A stretch of DNA of 64,000 nucleotides from Pectinophora gossypiella (lineage: Eukaryota; Arthropoda; Insecta; Lepidoptera; Gelechiidae): the NCBI RefSeq assembly GCF_024362695.1, contig NC_065408.1, positions 2,480,001 to 2,544,000 of the forward strand, in the 5' to 3' direction. Shown here piece by piece: positions 1-13,774 of the stretch; positions within the stretch are counted from its first letter, which is position 1, and the number at the start of each line of letters is the position of its first letter. The notes beneath the pieces were generated by a model, which saw only the letters and a list, made by a program, of their open reading frames with translations, was not told where the DNA came from and did no database searches. The translations under genes were made by a program, and so were the position numbers.

Positions 1-959
1 CGGCGCATCACATGACTATTTTTGCGTTATAGCACTTATAGCATGGTACGTAGGCCAGTACCATGCTAGAGTTCAAATAGTACAAATGGATTTGACTATG
101 TCTGAACATCTTCCACAATTATCCCTGTTGGGCGTGGATAGACAACATAAACCGCTCAAATTGCAAGCAGCGAGGAAAAATATTGTTTCAGAGTTGCCCG
201 TATGACGAGCGCATTCACCTCTAGGAGTAGTATATTTTCGTGACACGGTAGAATGAGGTATGTTTGAGCCAACAAGCGATGTTTGAGTTGAGCTAACTGG
301 TTGTATGGAAACGACTTATAGGATTGGTTTATTCGTTAATGAAAACTATATTACCTTACCTACTTCTCTTTTATAAAGGTTATTTTCAAAATCTCCAGAG
401 TCGATTTGAATTTAGAAGCAGATTATCGATCTTTACCCGATGTTCTTGCTTCAAATAGTTGTTTGTCTCCGAGCGCAAGTAAGTTGGACGTTCGCAAGTA
501 GCAAGCGTCTTATACGTACGCGTTTTCCCATAATTTAGCTAACGCTGTGCTATGGCCGTGCGCACTGCGCGGCCGCAGCGGGCTCGGTACTCCGGAGCGA
601 CAACCGGCCGTGACCGCGTTGGAGCCCGACAACCGCCTCGCGGCCATACGCTGCACCACTTGTGCAACTATTATGCATCGTCTATTCACGTTAGATCACG
701 TTTTTCATTACAATATGCAACTAGCTCTACGTACTGTCAACCTTCTAATAGATTCTACGACTTGACTTTTATAGAAGCTTCTATTTAAATGAAGAATCTA
801 ATTTTAGCTATGGGCTGGTCACCTACCACTATGTCTGGTCATCATAAATGGGTAGAATATCTTAGGACGCTAATACAAAAGTTTGCATGTTGTATTTGAC
901 CACATTATTAGGTATCTTTGTCTAATGGGTCAGAGCACAATGGGATTGCGCATTCAATT

Positions 960-1118
960 ATTTTTTTTTCTTATATTTTTTCTATATCTCCACTCTCTTG
1001 TCTTGTTGTATAACTCTTTTTCTTTTATTTGTGGTAGCTTGTAATTGGCCTTTACTTACTACTAAGTGTAACATTATGTGAATTAAGCTGTAAGCTCCCC
1101 AAACAAAATAAAATAAAA

Positions 1119-1173
<55 letters not shown>

Positions 1174-1180
1174 ATAGAGC
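960..1180 (+). repeat. LINE-like 3' tail ending in an (AAAT)n tract
   Basis: A T-rich stretch is followed by a TGTAAGCTCCCC motif and then about 74 bases of AAAT repeats (about 1103-1176). A 3' UTR ending in an AAAT tail is typical of truncated non-LTR retrotransposons in moth genomes. Just after it (1180-1270) is a diverged match to the internal part of the repeat at 22623-23137. The family assignment is inference; the microsatellite itself is read directly. Confidence 0.5.
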
Positions 1181-3638
1181 TAGCCCTCAGTGCTCTCCAT
1201 TAGTCCAGCCAAGAAGTTAATACCAATTGCGGTAAATCTACAATACGTTACGTCTAAAATAAAAAAGCTTATTCTAATGGGCACCCCGATTTCTTCAAAG
1301 TATAAAGAACCTAGTAACATTTTACGATATCTTTCCATTAGCAGGTCCTAGTCGTGGGGCGTATGAAATTTTAATAGAAGCTCCATAATAAACGATGGAT
1401 GGGGCATCTCACCCCGCGCCCACAGCCCACCACCTACACGGGAGCGCTGTAACCAGCTCGGAAACAATTTCCAGCAATATATCAGCAAACACGTTGGCAT
1501 GTCGAACGTAAATGATAACCACTGAAACTCATATCGACACTAGAACTATCGCCGAACACATTGAACCGTTGAAGCTTGTTTGCATCGGGCAACAGCCACA
1601 ATCATGAAATATTCGGTCATCCACGCCCACACGAGCTCCACTCTAGCCACACAGTATCACTCTACTATTTCAACTGTATTTAGTACATTAGACACAACCC
1701 ATTTTTCAAGTCATTCTCTTCCTTAAACATAAAGCTGTAGAGTTCAATATGGTCTTAGTGACAATACCAAATTCGTTAAAACATGCCTCACGTTTCAGAA
1801 CGCCTACGGGCTCATTAAAATGTATTGTTGTTAACTCCAATGCTCTTTCTTTGTTCTCCGCGGCATAGCGAGACGTACGTTTAGGACGATTAGCATAAAT
1901 CATTTAACTTTTTACAAATGTATTCTAGATGGCGATGATATTATCAAAATCTATGACGTAACGGCAGAAAAGTTTCCGGACGAAAGTTTATAAGTTCGCG
2001 AGCCATTTCTGTGGATTTATCGTCTTCAAGTCATCTCAATCCTCCTGATCATAGCGAACCCCCGATGACGCAATATCGACTATGAAAAAGCGCAAATATC
2101 TCGAAGAATCTAAAAACGCAACTGTTTCCCGCAACGAACCAAAACAGCAAAAATGCAGCGGGGAAAAATGCTAAACATTCATCTTGAAAATTGCTCCGGG
2201 CAAAGTAAATGTGAAATGGACGGACATTTCATAATTCTGCGCCGTTTAAATGTATTTTTGCTTGCATACCAAAATAAACGTGCTTTTCAAAGCTCGCCTC
2301 GAGCGATTTATATTCTGATAAAAAATAAAGAAAACATGTTAATTTAAGCGGCTGCTTATTTTGGAGAAAGTTTTAAAGTCGTTGATAAATTGAAGGACCT
2401 TAATAAGGCACAAAAAGTGTTTCACTTCTGAACCAGATGTTATTAAATAATCTGCCGTTTAAAGTACAGACTATTATGTAAATTACAAGAGAAGTAATAA
2501 TTCTATTGAAAACAATGAGAACAACAAAATAACAGCAACAGCAGATAAACCGCGATCACTTAAGTTGATTAATGGCTAAGATATAATTACGGATGGATTG
2601 TTATCGCGCTTTGTTTAGCGAACTAGTACCAAAGTACTTAAGCCATTCCATTACGTAGATTAAATATTTCTTTTACTTTTTTCAAGCATTAGTGTCATGA
2701 TTAAGTTCGCGAGGAGAGATGGAAAGTTTCAGCTTTCAGACTTATGGCAATCTAATCTGTTTGTTGAGTGGAGTGTTACATAAATAGCCTGAAAAACCTC
2801 CCAATACAGTCGCTGAATAAATAAATAGTACTAAGTGCACAGATTTCCGAAATGATGCGAAGGTAACATATTTAGCACCACCACTTAGAATACCTTTAGC
2901 AATATAGCGGCTAGGTCGAATAAAATGGAATAGAAATTGTTTATTATAAAAGGACGCCACACACAAAGACAAGACAATAACATGACTTGAAAATGTTCAC
3001 AAAACAATTACAAAAAGCATAGGAGGATGTTCATCAGAATGATCATAAGGTGGTGGTGGACGTCCTGAGATAAAAGGGCCTCACTCAGCACAAGTCGCGG
3101 CGTGAACCACGACGCTGGTATTATGTGGACCCTGCTGGGTGAGGTACGGACGTCGTGTTTCATAAATATGCGTTAATATTCGTATTATTTCATAAATATT
3201 TGAGTGAATATTCGTATTCCTATTCGTAGATCGCATTGGTTCATAAACTTCTCAAAGTGTGAGCTTCGTGTGTGCCTCATTGTCGGAGTGTTCTAGCCCC
3301 CTCGAAGGCCTCCGATTCGGAGCTGCGACTACTGGCATGCGTCATATCATAGTCATAGCCGGGACGGTTTGACTTGCATACCATAGCCGGAGGGAATTCA
3401 CGTAGGTGCCATAATTATAACACACCTATAAACTGGCACCTACATAGAATCCATTGATAAAATAAATACTGCAATATAAGTACATAGAAACATAACATAG
3501 CATCATTCCTGTATCCCCGAATGGGTACCCAAAGGTGTATAGTACACCCACTTTTCCTTTTTAAGACCTTTGTAATAGGTCCATGTAATACGTATGAAGT
3601 GTGTATACAATACGTATATTAAATACATAACACATACA

Positions 3639-3971
3639 TAAACAGCCTATATACGTCCCACAACTGGGCACAAGCCTCCCCTAAATCAACCGGAGGGGGT
3701 ATGGAGCATACTCCACCACGCTGCTCCAATACGGGTTGGTGGAGGTGTTTTTACGGCTAATAGCCGGGACCAACGGCTTGACGTGCCCTCCGAAGCACGG
3801 AATCATCTTACTTTTTCAGACAATCAAGTGATTCAAGCCTGAAAAGTCCTTACCAAACAAAGGACAGTCTCACAAAGTCATTTCGACAATGTCCCCATCG
3901 GGAATCGAACCCGGTCCTCTAGATCGTGAGCCTAACGCTCTAACCACTAGACCACGAAGGCTGTTAAACCA
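3639..3971 (-). mobile_element. tRNA-derived SINE, near full length (SINE 1)
   Basis: Read on the minus strand, this begins with a tRNA-like head. It has an A-box-like GGTCTAGTGG and a B-box GGTTCGATTCC, both internal RNA polymerase III promoter elements. An unrelated body of about 200 bp follows and ends in a TACATA-rich tail. Copies or fragments of the same element occur near 8390-8570, 37849-38148, 42403-42790, 48025-48280 and 63148-63252. The head is repeated in part at its upstream end (3960-3980). It is not a functional tRNA gene because the cloverleaf is degenerate. Confidence 0.8.
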
Positions 3972-4807
3972 CGGAGGCTGTTGCTATATATTAAATATAT
4001 ATAAGTATTTTATATTTGCCTCAAAACAAAAGGTGCAGACTTATAGGTTAATCTCAAAAAAAATACGTACGTATTCCGTAAGTTCCCGACTGATAGGTAC
4101 CTACATATCTACCTACCAAAGTTATCTCTTATGACATAAGATAAGCGGATATTTTGTTAAGCCTTAGGATATTTTTTAAGCTCAAGATACCACGCGCTAA
4201 CAGACGTCTACCATTCGCAAACAACATTCAATCACTGAGTGCTATATGTATGTTAGTGTTCATTCAGTACAGATCATATCAAAGCCCTATTTGTTACGTT
4301 ACGTAAGCAATGCGTGATAGGTATGAGAGGTAAGAATTAGTTTGAAGATCACACAAATAAATTTTGACCTTCATCCAATATTTTTAGAGTGTTTATCGAT
4401 TGAAAACTGTTTCCGAGTCAGTTAATCCTCGAATATTTTCCATAGCATAGGTATTTATAGTTAGAAAATTAATGTGTGTAAATATTTGCGTATGTTCCTT
4501 ACAAATTGTTATGAATGTAACTGTGTTCTTGAAACTATAAGAAATGTATTCAATACCTAGAAATAAATAAATATAACACTTGAATATAGTCCTAGTATGT
4601 TACATAATTATGTAGGAAGCCTTCAACGTCGCAAAATGGAAATTGGAAATAGTTTGAATCACTTTGCTGATGTTATATACAAGTAACTTATAGCGCCATC
4701 TAACGGCATTAGAATGAATCGTTGTGGTTGATAGGTAGGTATTAGATGGAAAGGAAACTACCTACTTAGATTTACTCCAGATCATGTCTATGTCTTATGA
4801 CAGTTCT

Positions 4808-4875
4808 TATACATATAAAAACAGGGACTCGAGCATCATTTTAAGGGCAATCTCAACTGAGATTAGTTTATTAAT
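4808..4875. repeat. Half copy of a palindromic MITE
   Basis: This stretch matches the right half of the palindromic element at 57690-57807, sharing AAAACAGGGACT and GATTAGTTTATTAATA. The left arm is missing, so it is a truncated relic. Confidence 0.5.
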
Positions 4876-7233
4876 ACTACCCATATTATGAAAATGTGGA
4901 AAACATTTCCCACTCAATGCTTGTTTTCTAGATTCATTTATGATTTATACTGTACCATTTGTACTGTTGCTAAATGTTTGTAGCTTTGTTTGTGTGCAAT
5001 GAAGCATATTTTTATTATTTTTTTATATAAATATAATTATAAAGAAAAAAAGCATATTTTTATTTATTATATTGGATTTGATTTATGATAATCATGGTGA
5101 TTATTAAAACATCAACAAAAAGGTTTCATAAACATAAATACACCAGTGTTCTTTGAATGCGTAATAACTTTGAATAGTTATGAAAGTCAGGAAAAACAAG
5201 TTTTTACATGAATTATACTTATAAGGTTAGAATTTAGGGGCCGATGACATTGACCTCATGAATTTTGGAGTATATTGGATAAACACCTCATTATACATTA
5301 AAATAAATATTTATTAGTTTCTCTTCCCATGAAAGTAAATTGGAAATATAAACTTGAGTGGAGTTGTTTAGGAGGTATAGGTACCCATATTAAATGTAAA
5401 AAAGACCATGGTGCAGTTTCCATATGTTAAGGGTGTATTAGAAAAAAATTAACCCTTACATCACTAATATAAGAGCCACACTCTTGTTGGTGTAGCACTC
5501 CATGCTACTTTTTAGGAAAAAATATCCTCTGAATAGTACTGTCAGTTTAGTCTCAGTGACTCGCCTCTTACCTCCCCCTTACATAGGAATACAAAAATAC
5601 TATTTAGTTTGTGCCTAGGTCATAAAAGAAACCACACACTTTCAGTGTGCACCTAACACAAACAAATTAAATTAATGGAAATTAGTTTTACTAATCCACT
5701 GTAACAGTTTGAGACAAAGCTATTGACACTTATACCTACTAGGGTCTTATAGGGTGGTACTTATAGGTAACCAATAAGATTATTATGCTTATGAATTTTG
5801 AAAGTCTAGTTTAGTCCAATTAGTTTCTGTTAATGTGCTTATATAGGTTGTATAGTGGAGTACCTATAGGTTGTTTATGTTATGTTAGGCATAAAAAAAT
5901 ACTTTTATAAATACCTAGTTAGATTTAAAAGTGAAACACATTTGTTGAAATTCATATAGCTACTGCTTAAGCAACATTCACATTGTTTATAATAAGTAGG
6001 TACCTATGTTATGAAATAGTGAGTATTATAGAATTTGCTGCAAAAGCTGTTCAAGTTATAAAAAAAGACATTTTTGGAATTGTTCAATGTAGTAGTACTG
6101 TACTGGTAGAGGCTTCAACTTCGTAAACTTTCCGCACACGTAATGCGTAGGCCGGTCACAATGTATGTTTGACCTTGAATTCTCCTCAAAACAAGTACCG
6201 AAATAAGTAAAAGTACCTATAAAATATACAATGTTGACCTACAGAAATACAGGAAAACTAACCAGGCACACCTGTTTACTGCATCAAAGACTAATTAGTT
6301 CTAATTCTATTTAGAACGGTGCTCGGCGTGGTTTAACTAGGGGCGTGTAGATTTCCAGTCGGCAAGCTGAAGACACAGTAAGTAGGAAATATAGAACAGA
6401 AAAGTATTGATTGGACTTACGTAAAGGGCTTGATAGTCTACTTCAACCATCGTCGCCCATCTCGAAGAAGGGCTTGGAGAAGAGGCTCCAGGAAGAATTT
6501 AAAAGAAAACCGGCAATTCGGAATTCGGAATTTATTATTGTTGACAATTTCTTGCCGCATTACGACGTTCCTTTTTTCGTAATACATGTTTTTGTAATAC
6601 GTGAAATTCTATTTAAAAATAAATTTGTTATTTTTTTGGTGAATATGTTTGTTATTAAGAACATTAGTATCATGTATTACCATGGAATATAATAGTTTTG
6701 AGAATTTAATCAATGGGATTTTTTTTTTTGTAGACAAGGAAAAAACGTTGAACGGAACGGTTATTACCAATAGTGAAGTAACCACATTTTTGTTTTGGTA
6801 ACATTGGTAATAATCTATCGGTTACTTCTTTTTTCTGATTAGTTCACCGAAAACCGTGAGGATTGGAAAAATGAAGAAGAAACACAGGCCCAGCAGTGAG
6901 ACTATTTAGAAAAATCGGTTCTTTTGAAAAATAATATCATTTTTTTAGTTGTCTTTGCATCATAAGTCGATTGATTGATCGGATCACACAGTCCAGTACA
7001 AACGTCTTACGACGTCCCTAATGTCTTGACGCGACTCAGAAAAAAATAAACTTATAATTTTTGGAGATTTTTGCAAGAAAACACGTATTTATTCATTAAA
7101 TATTCATATATTAGAATTGTCTGAGATTAATTTCGTGTTGTTGTTGTAGTATTTTCTTTCTTAAAGTGCTGGTTCTATTTGGAGTGAGGTTAGTTTTTAT
7201 TCAACGTAACGGAGGAAGATTGTTGTATTATAA

Positions 7234-10200
7234 ATGAACGGTGAGAAAAGAAACTCTCGTGGCCGTGGCCGTGGTCGCGGTCGCGGTCGTGGCCGAGGCA
7301 GAGGCCGTGGGCGGGGCAAGAAGGTCGCTAAAGTCATGTCTTCGGATGAAGAGGAATGCTCCGTGGAAGAAAATTCCCAGGACACAGAAGATAATGTAGT
7401 AGCTGAAGAGCCGAAAGAGGAGGTGGAACAGCCGGAACCACCGAAATGTAAGTCTTGTATCAGTACCTATAAGTGTTAGTTTCCTTGGTAACAATGCCAG
7501 ATCCAACTTGCAGTTTTCTGTTTTCAAATTTCAATTGTTCGCCACCAATAATCGGTTTCGTATCGTATACCAGTAAAATAACAATTGCCCTCATTTCCAG
7601 TGGAGGTTCCATCAGACATATCTCAACTGGAAGCACCAGTGTTCACCACACTGCAGCGTGGCCCCCCGGAACCAATGCTAAGACTAGATTGGAGTCACCG
7701 AGCCACTCTTATTGGGGAGAAAGTCCTCAATCCTATGATATATTGTTGTGACATCTGCTCTAAACCTATACTTATTTATGGGAGAATGGTAAGCACATGC
7801 TACTTTACAATTTAGTATGCTTATCTGCAGTAGATTTGAGGTCATTATAGTAATACTTAAATAGCTTTCAGACTTGTTAAAACATACATCCTATTTAGTA
7901 GATATTTTCTTTTAGTAACATCAGTACCTACTTTTATATTTCAGATTCCATGTAAACATGTGTTTTGCCTATCCTGTGCCAGGGCTGATCACACACACTG
8001 TCCGAGGTGCAGGGAAAAGGTAAAAATATTTCTTATGTAATATTATATAATATCTAGAATTGCTAAAAAATGTATAATACAAATATACTTCAGTGGGCTC
8101 AAAGGGCACACAATACAGAAATATAAAAGAATTGGAAACAATATATTGTTTTATAAAATATGTTATATTTATTTTATTGTATTATACAAAATATTCATAT
8201 AAATATCACTATCCAATGTTCCATTATTCATGTATAATTACAGGTTCTGAGAGTGGAACAGACTGGTCTAGGCACAGTGTTCATGTGCACACATTCTGGC
8301 ACGAGATATGGCAACACTGGATGCAGAAGGACTTATTTGTCACAGGTAATAATATAAGGTCATATTTTCCCAAATAGTCTTTATGTATTGATGATTCCGT
8401 GCTTCAGAGGGCACATTAAGCCATTGGTGCCAGCTATTAGCCGTAAAAACACCTCCACCAACCCGCATTGGAGCAGCGTGGTGGAGTATGCTCCATACCC
8501 CTTCTGGTTGATTGAGGGGAGGCCTGTCCCAGCAGTGGGACGTATAGAGGCTGTTTATGTATGTATGTATAAGAAAACCAAATTCAGAAATATGTTTGGG
8601 TTATAAACTCTTTAGAGTTAATGTTAAAGGCTGAGTTTTTAGTCAGTCAAACTGCAACAGAGCAATGGAATATAACATAGTCAGCCTCTATATGTCGCAT
8701 TGTTTGGCATAGGCCTTCTCTCCAACCAATCAGCAAACAAAACTGAAGTTCTTAATTATTATTTAATTTAACCATTTTAAAAATGTGATTAAAAATGTGC
8801 AGTTGTTTGCTTATGATAAGTACAAGAAAGAGATAGAGTTAATTTTGGAACTTGCAGTATAAATTAAAAATCAATTTATGTATTAAATTGTCTCACTATG
8901 TTACAGAGGGACCTTCAAGCGCACATCAACCACAGACATGTGTCATCAGGCGCTGGCGACGCAAAGCCGGAACAGGAGCCACCAGCTGCCTCTGTAGCTA
9001 TCGTCAAACCGCTCACTGTAAGTCTTTTTGTACAACAATGTTCATCATCTACCTTTCGATAATTTGGTCTCTATTCTGTATGGGGGGGGAATCAATATGG
9101 AGATATTGGCAGAACCGGATATCATATATCTCCGTTAAACATTTTTCACTGCACATTTAAGATCATTGTTCAAGTTATACGCTGCGGATAACATCTTTTA
9201 ACCCATTGTAAAATAAAAAACTAAAAATCGGTTGAGAGATTCTATTATACTCTGTCCTGCCGCCCCGAACGCAAAATATCCATCTTAGGACGTTTTTCAT
9301 TTGTTATATTGTAGCTCTGTAAAACTCAGTAGGGATTATCAGCGTAAGTTTGATATGTAAAATATAAACGTAAACTCAACCACCCATCCATGGTTGGCTC
9401 GACCATTATAGACGGCGATACGGCTCACCACCTACCACGTTGCTCTAACAGAAAGCTCGGTGAGCTGTGGGTACTTAGTTCATTTTGCGATGGATGTACC
9501 TCCGACTACCGCAATTGGAATGTATACGTGTGCTAATGTTATGTTGTGTGATTACAGCAAGTCCCGCCGACGGCGAACGACCCGCGCGGCCACACGCATG
9601 CGCGCGGCGCCCGCACCAACCTCATCACGGTGCCCATACAGGACCAGCCAGATACGCATAACTATTACAATTATTATGCTGTGAGTGTAATTACTAATAA
9701 TAATAAAAAATATATTTCGGACAAAGTTCGACAGATTATATTATACATTCACTTACATTAGGGGAGGCCAACCGGTCGATCAGTCGGTCGAATGTTAGTC
9801 CAGTCGATCGTGGCAAGGCAAAAAATATAAATACCTACGTAGATTAGATTTAAATCTAAAAAATCTAGTCTAATCTATAAAATTGTAATTAGTTACATAG
9901 TAACCCCACTGTGCCCGCAGCCGGCGCCCACGTCGTCGCTGCCGCTGGTGGCGCACGCGCTGAGCGTGCCGCCGCCCTACTACACGCCCGCTACGTACCC
10001 CGCGCCGCCGCAGCACTACGTCGCGCAGCCTGGTCAGTGTTCAAGTACCTACTATGATATAAAGTTCTTTTATAGTATGTCCTTTCAAAATTCTAAGCTG
10101 TAACTTCAAGTGCTCTTGCACCATGGGTGACAGATGAGTCGACTCACTGGGAGCTACAAATAAAAAATGATTATCTCTCCTGTGGTAGAGACCACTACAG

Positions 10201-10676
10201 TATCCCAAATCGTCCTCTTATGTCGATCATTTGTATGTGGATGCGAAACGTGATCATCTCGTGTGAAGCACTTTTTTACCCTTTTTAGGTCAAGGAACTC
10301 ACAGGACTATAAATAGGACTACTAGATAGTTTCTATACACAACGTCACAAGTTTTCTTACCAATGTGTCTACCCATTTTTAAACATATGCACGCTTGCAT
10401 GCAGGCCCTTTGACCTTTTTGCAAAACTGTGTTCTAGTAAATAAATTGGTTTGATTGAATTTTGCAGGGCAGGCCACAATGAGCCCGGGCGTGGGAGGTG
10501 CGGCGGGCGGCGCGGGCGGCGCCGACGGGCCGCGCTGGGAGGCGCCGCCCGCCTACGGCCACGCGCCCGCGCCGCCCGCCGCCTGGCCGCACGCGCCCCC
10601 GCCCCTCGCGCCCCCGCCGCACCCCGCGCACCCCCCGCACCCGCACCCGCCCCCGCCGCACCACTACTACCGGTAG
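7234..10676 (+). CDS. Hakai: E3 ubiquitin-protein ligase Hakai (CBLL1 family)
   Basis: Eight coding exons join in frame: 7234-7447, 7601-7788, 7945-8019, 8244-8345, 8907-9017, 9558-9680, 9921-10032 and 10468-10676, giving 377 aa. Residues 9-28 are ten RG pairs, followed by an acidic stretch. The RING finger spans 121-156: C121-x2-C124, C137-x-H139-x2-C142-x2-C145, C153-x2-C156. It is followed by the atypical C2H2-like segment (C174 to H204) that forms the HYB phosphotyrosine-binding dimer in vertebrate Hakai. The C-terminus is Ala/Pro/His-rich and ends in HHYYR. Hakai is a RING E3 ligase known for E-cadherin turnover and, in insects, as a component of the nuclear m6A methyltransferase complex. 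The start is the first ATG and opens the RG tract. Exons 6-8 are strikingly GC-rich compared with their introns. Exon structure is inferred from splice signals and frame closure. Confidence 0.95.
8390..8570 (+). mobile_element. SINE 1 fragment in Hakai intron 4
   Basis: This is the 3' body of SINE 1, sharing the segments ACACCTCCACCAACCCGC and CAGCAGTGGGACGTATA. It lacks the tRNA-like head and ends in a (TATG)n tail, and so is 5'-truncated. It sits in the same orientation as Hakai. Confidence 0.75.
9385..9546 (+). repeat. Dispersed repeat adjoining Hakai exon 6
   Basis: The segments CGACCATTATAGACGGCGAT and GATGTACCTC recur at 21955-22000 and 21790-21830, showing a dispersed element. Here it ends about 12 bp before the AG acceptor of Hakai exon 6 (exon starts 9558), so the branch point and pyrimidine region may lie in or beside repeat sequence. 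Confidence 0.55.
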
Positions 10677-11640
10677 CGCCCGCCGCCGCCGTGGAGGCCC
10701 TCCCATGCGCGGTACTACACCTAAGGACTCCCTTCGCGATGCGGACTACATCGCCAGCTCACAGGTGGACTCGACGTATACTATAGCGGGTGATTTTTTC
10801 ATCGCTTCGCTTCCATTTTTAAATTCACCCAGTATACATACTGAGAAACGTAGGAACTCAGGGTTACTATTGAGCGGCCGGAGGCCCTGACGTGACTACG
10901 TAACCCTAACACGAAAAAAAGTCTATTATAATCTAAGGGTGTGCAGCAATGGAAGAAAAGAACTGAAAAACCAAGGACTGATTGCAAGTTTAAACGGTGA
11001 AAAAAAAAATAATAACCTAACAAACAAATAACATAGGCGACTCTACCATAAAACAATATTTAAGAAAATTGCCAAGCAAAATTAAATAGAATTAATCTAA
11101 AATTGCGTGCAAATTTGTTTAACTGTCGTCCTTTTCAAACAGTGTCTAAATGCTAAACGCCGTTTTGTGATAAACCCGTTGTAGTTTATATACGAATGTC
11201 TGTTACTCGAAGCCCGCGGTATATGTCGCGTCGTGACTTGTTTCGTCAACATAGGATGAGTAAAGCATACCGCGCACTTGTGAAGTGGTGAAATTCTCCC
11301 CATAGATATCGGCATGAAACCGCTGGCTGCTGTAATGTTTGAAAACTGCCTTATGGCCTCGATCTGGCCTTGTATGACCAAGATTTCCAGACACAATAGT
11401 TGAACGATGGGTTTGGATGTTAAGAACATTTGGTCTTACGACTTTAATAATTCGTTAAACAGTGCAAACGCTTGACACTATAGTGATAGGTAATTGTGAC
11501 ATTCAAACCAAGGTGTGTTGACAGGAATAAGTTTTGTATATAGTGATGTGACTTCCAAATGTGTTATGATATCATATGACAGAAGAATCTGCCGAGATAG
11601 TGAGTGATAAGTATGGGTAGAACCAGGTCTGTCAGCACCA

Positions 11641-11799
11641 GGGGGGTTAAAATGGCCACATCAAAACAATTCATCTAAGAAAGCAATATTGCAATTTGAC
11701 ATTTGCGCATATAAAAGTAAGTGCGCAATGCAAACGAATGTCAAATAGCAATATTGCTTTCTTAGATGAATTGTTTCGATGTGACCATTTTAACCCCCC
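11641..11799. mobile_element. Palindromic MITE with GGGGGGTTAA termini
   Basis: Two inverted arms of about 65 bp face each other. The left arm starts GGGGGGTTAAAATGG and contains AAGCAATATTGC; the right arm is its near-perfect reverse complement and ends CCATTTTAACCCCCC. The short spacer lies around 11705-11735. There is no coding capacity. It is a non-autonomous, single-copy hairpin element in this window. The superfamily is not determined. Confidence 0.75.
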
Positions 11800-11977
11800 A
11801 GGTCACAGGTCTATCGCCTCGTCGATTCAGACGCGTGCGGTCGCTGTTTCTGGCTTTAGAATAAAGGTTCTGAGTAACAGAAAAGGATAAAAGCATAGGA
11901 AAGTGTGATGAGGTGCTGAAAGATGTAGTTTGACCCTAAGGGCTACCTTCGTGATGTTCTCGTAAAATAATAACAAT

Positions 11978-12207
11978 ACAGTGTCGGGGTCAGTGACACC
12001 GTAACGAATACTGAAGGGGATTATTCACACCATAATTCTGAGTTGATATCAAATTGAATTGCCTGTCGGAAAATTCATGGAAATTTTAGTGTTTCTTATA
12101 ATTATTTTCAATTCCATACTTTTGCGATGGAAAATTCCACTTGATGTCAACTCAGAATCATGGTGTGAATCCCTCAGTTTTCGTTACGATGTCACCAACA
12201 CTCTGTA
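11978..12207. mobile_element. MITE family A, copy 1
   Basis: A palindromic element of about 230 bp. Arms carry GTGACACCGTAACGAATACT at one end and its inverse at the other, with inner arms centred on CTCAGAATCATGG and its complement. The centre is an AT-rich loop. No coding capacity. At least eight relatives lie elsewhere in this window. Confidence 0.8.
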
Positions 12208-12394
12208 TACCCTATTTATCATATCATGATTAATATATCTTTTGTCTCTTTCGTACTAATCTGTATTCGTAGAGACATATCTGTCGTCTCTTTCGCACTA
12301 GGCTATCTACTATATCTCTGTCCTGCTGTCATTCTTAATGTTACTTTAAATATGGTATAATGATGGTCAAGAATAGGTTAAAATTAATGAGAGT

Positions 12395-12760
12395 AGCCCC
12401 GATTCCTGCAGACACGTCCTATTTTAATTTTATATTATACCTGTCATTTTCTTATCCGCCGAAAAGGAAAAGGACGGATGATCGACAACTGTTAATTTTA
12501 AAATGAAAGAATAACCCGGGCAAATAAAATAGGCATCTCGCTCATATGCAATCCGTTTGACGTGTGCTGTCAACTTAATTCTGTCGGGTTATTGGCCAAT
12601 ATAAAATTTTGGAAGGGTTTTTTATATTTCTGCGTAAAATTTACGTGTATTCCATAAATATTGTGCCTGTCGATTACGCGTCCTTTCCTTTTCGGATTAT
12701 AAGAAAATGACAGGTATAACTTAAAATAAAATTAGGTGGTGTGTACAGGAATCAGCACTT
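12395..12760. mobile_element. MITE family B, copy 1
   Basis: About 365 bp with long inverted ends. Each end reads inwards through ATTCCTG, a segment like TTTTATTTTAAGTTATA, and TCATTTTCTTATCCGCCGAA. The middle is partly palindromic. It is non-coding. The left terminus (CCCCGATTCCTG) differs from copy 6 and matches the right end of copy 5, suggesting a subfamily. Confidence 0.75.
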
Positions 12761-13514
12761 TTGGTGGCGATGTTATAAGTGAACTGATGTTATAAAGTGT
12801 ATATAAATTAAAATTACCTACATTTAAATTGTATTGGATTTTTCTTGCGTGTTGTTGGTAGCCCTTGTCAATAGCTAATAACTACAGATGTGTTGTTATG
12901 CATATGATGGTTACTTGGAACGGGGTTATAAAAATGTACTATATGTGGTGATGGCGCTGTAGAGTTGCCTTCGGTTAACCTTCTCATTTCATGGATAAAA
13001 GACATAATGCATCTATTATCTTCGTTTTCAGCTATAAATGATGACCCTTGTTATTACACCCACTTAAAACATAATCTTCCACCCATTATGCAGAGCTAAG
13101 TATATTTTATTGTAATATCTATTAGTTTTGCGTCGTCTTTTCTCACCATAGTATTGTATAACTTGCATACGTTTAGTTGGGTTTCAGTTTGAACCTCAAA
13201 AAGTGTATAAGATTTATGTCTGTAACCTGTTAGGTGTGTTTATTAAATAAATAAATAAAATTATTATCCTGATCAAAATAAAGGGAAGCAATATAGGTAG
13301 CAACATAATTCTATACCATATCTGATTCACATATCAAGCAAGTGTTGTACATATTTAAGGTAATTATCACGTTAAATCTGTGAAACGCCATCTATATTGT
13401 TTTGGGGAACATACCTTGGAAAGTTCTTCGTTATTTATTTTTTCGTCGCTCAGGTATATAAATAAAACATAATTAAAAATTAAAAAAAACAAACAATGTA
13501 ATGGCAGAGGCATA

Positions 13515-13744
13515 TACAGGGTGTTAGTGACATGGTAACGAAAACTTTGAGAGATGATTCAGGCCATGATTCTGAGTTGATACCAAGTGGAATTTTCCGT
13601 CGCAAAAGTATGGAATGAAAAATAATTAAAAAAAACACAAAAAAAACATGAATTTTCCGACAGGACATTCCACTTGATATCAACTCAGAATCATAGCCTG
13701 AATCATCCCCCTCAGTATTCGTTACGGTGTCACTAACACCCATA
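13515..13744. mobile_element. MITE family A, copy 2
   Basis: A full palindrome starting TACAGGGTGTTAGTGACA and ending in the inverse. Only about 30 bp separate it from copy 3, giving a side-by-side pair. Both are relatives rather than exact duplicates. Confidence 0.8.
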
Positions 13745-13774
13745 CCTACTTGTATGGCTACCTGTATGTACTGG

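Larger units (their letters stand above)
1..7233. other. Upstream spacer without a supported gene
   Basis: No exon chain or recognisable protein domain was found in this stretch. It is AT-rich with a short GC-rich patch near 545-650 that is open in two frames but resembles no protein I know. A 28-bp hairpin with 10-bp arms lies at 40-67. Short open frames near 1706-1903, 2153-2347 and 6411-6692 have no homology I can recognise and no splice context. The identifiable content is repeats, listed separately. The last few hundred bases should hold the promoter and 5' UTR of Hakai, but I see no decisive core promoter motif. Confidence 0.5.

Noticed and set aside
547..788. Possible first coding exon in a GC-rich patch
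   Set aside because: Two overlapping frames are open, neither matches a known protein, and no downstream exon could be joined.
3890..3971. Possible tRNA gene on the minus strand
   Set aside because: A- and B-box-like elements are present, but the cloverleaf is degenerate and continues into a repeated SINE body.
10434..10890. Open frames in several phases over GC-rich DNA at the end of Hakai
   Set aside because: They overlap Hakai exon 8, whose frame closes with the upstream exons. GC-rich DNA lacks stops by chance, so the others are shadows.
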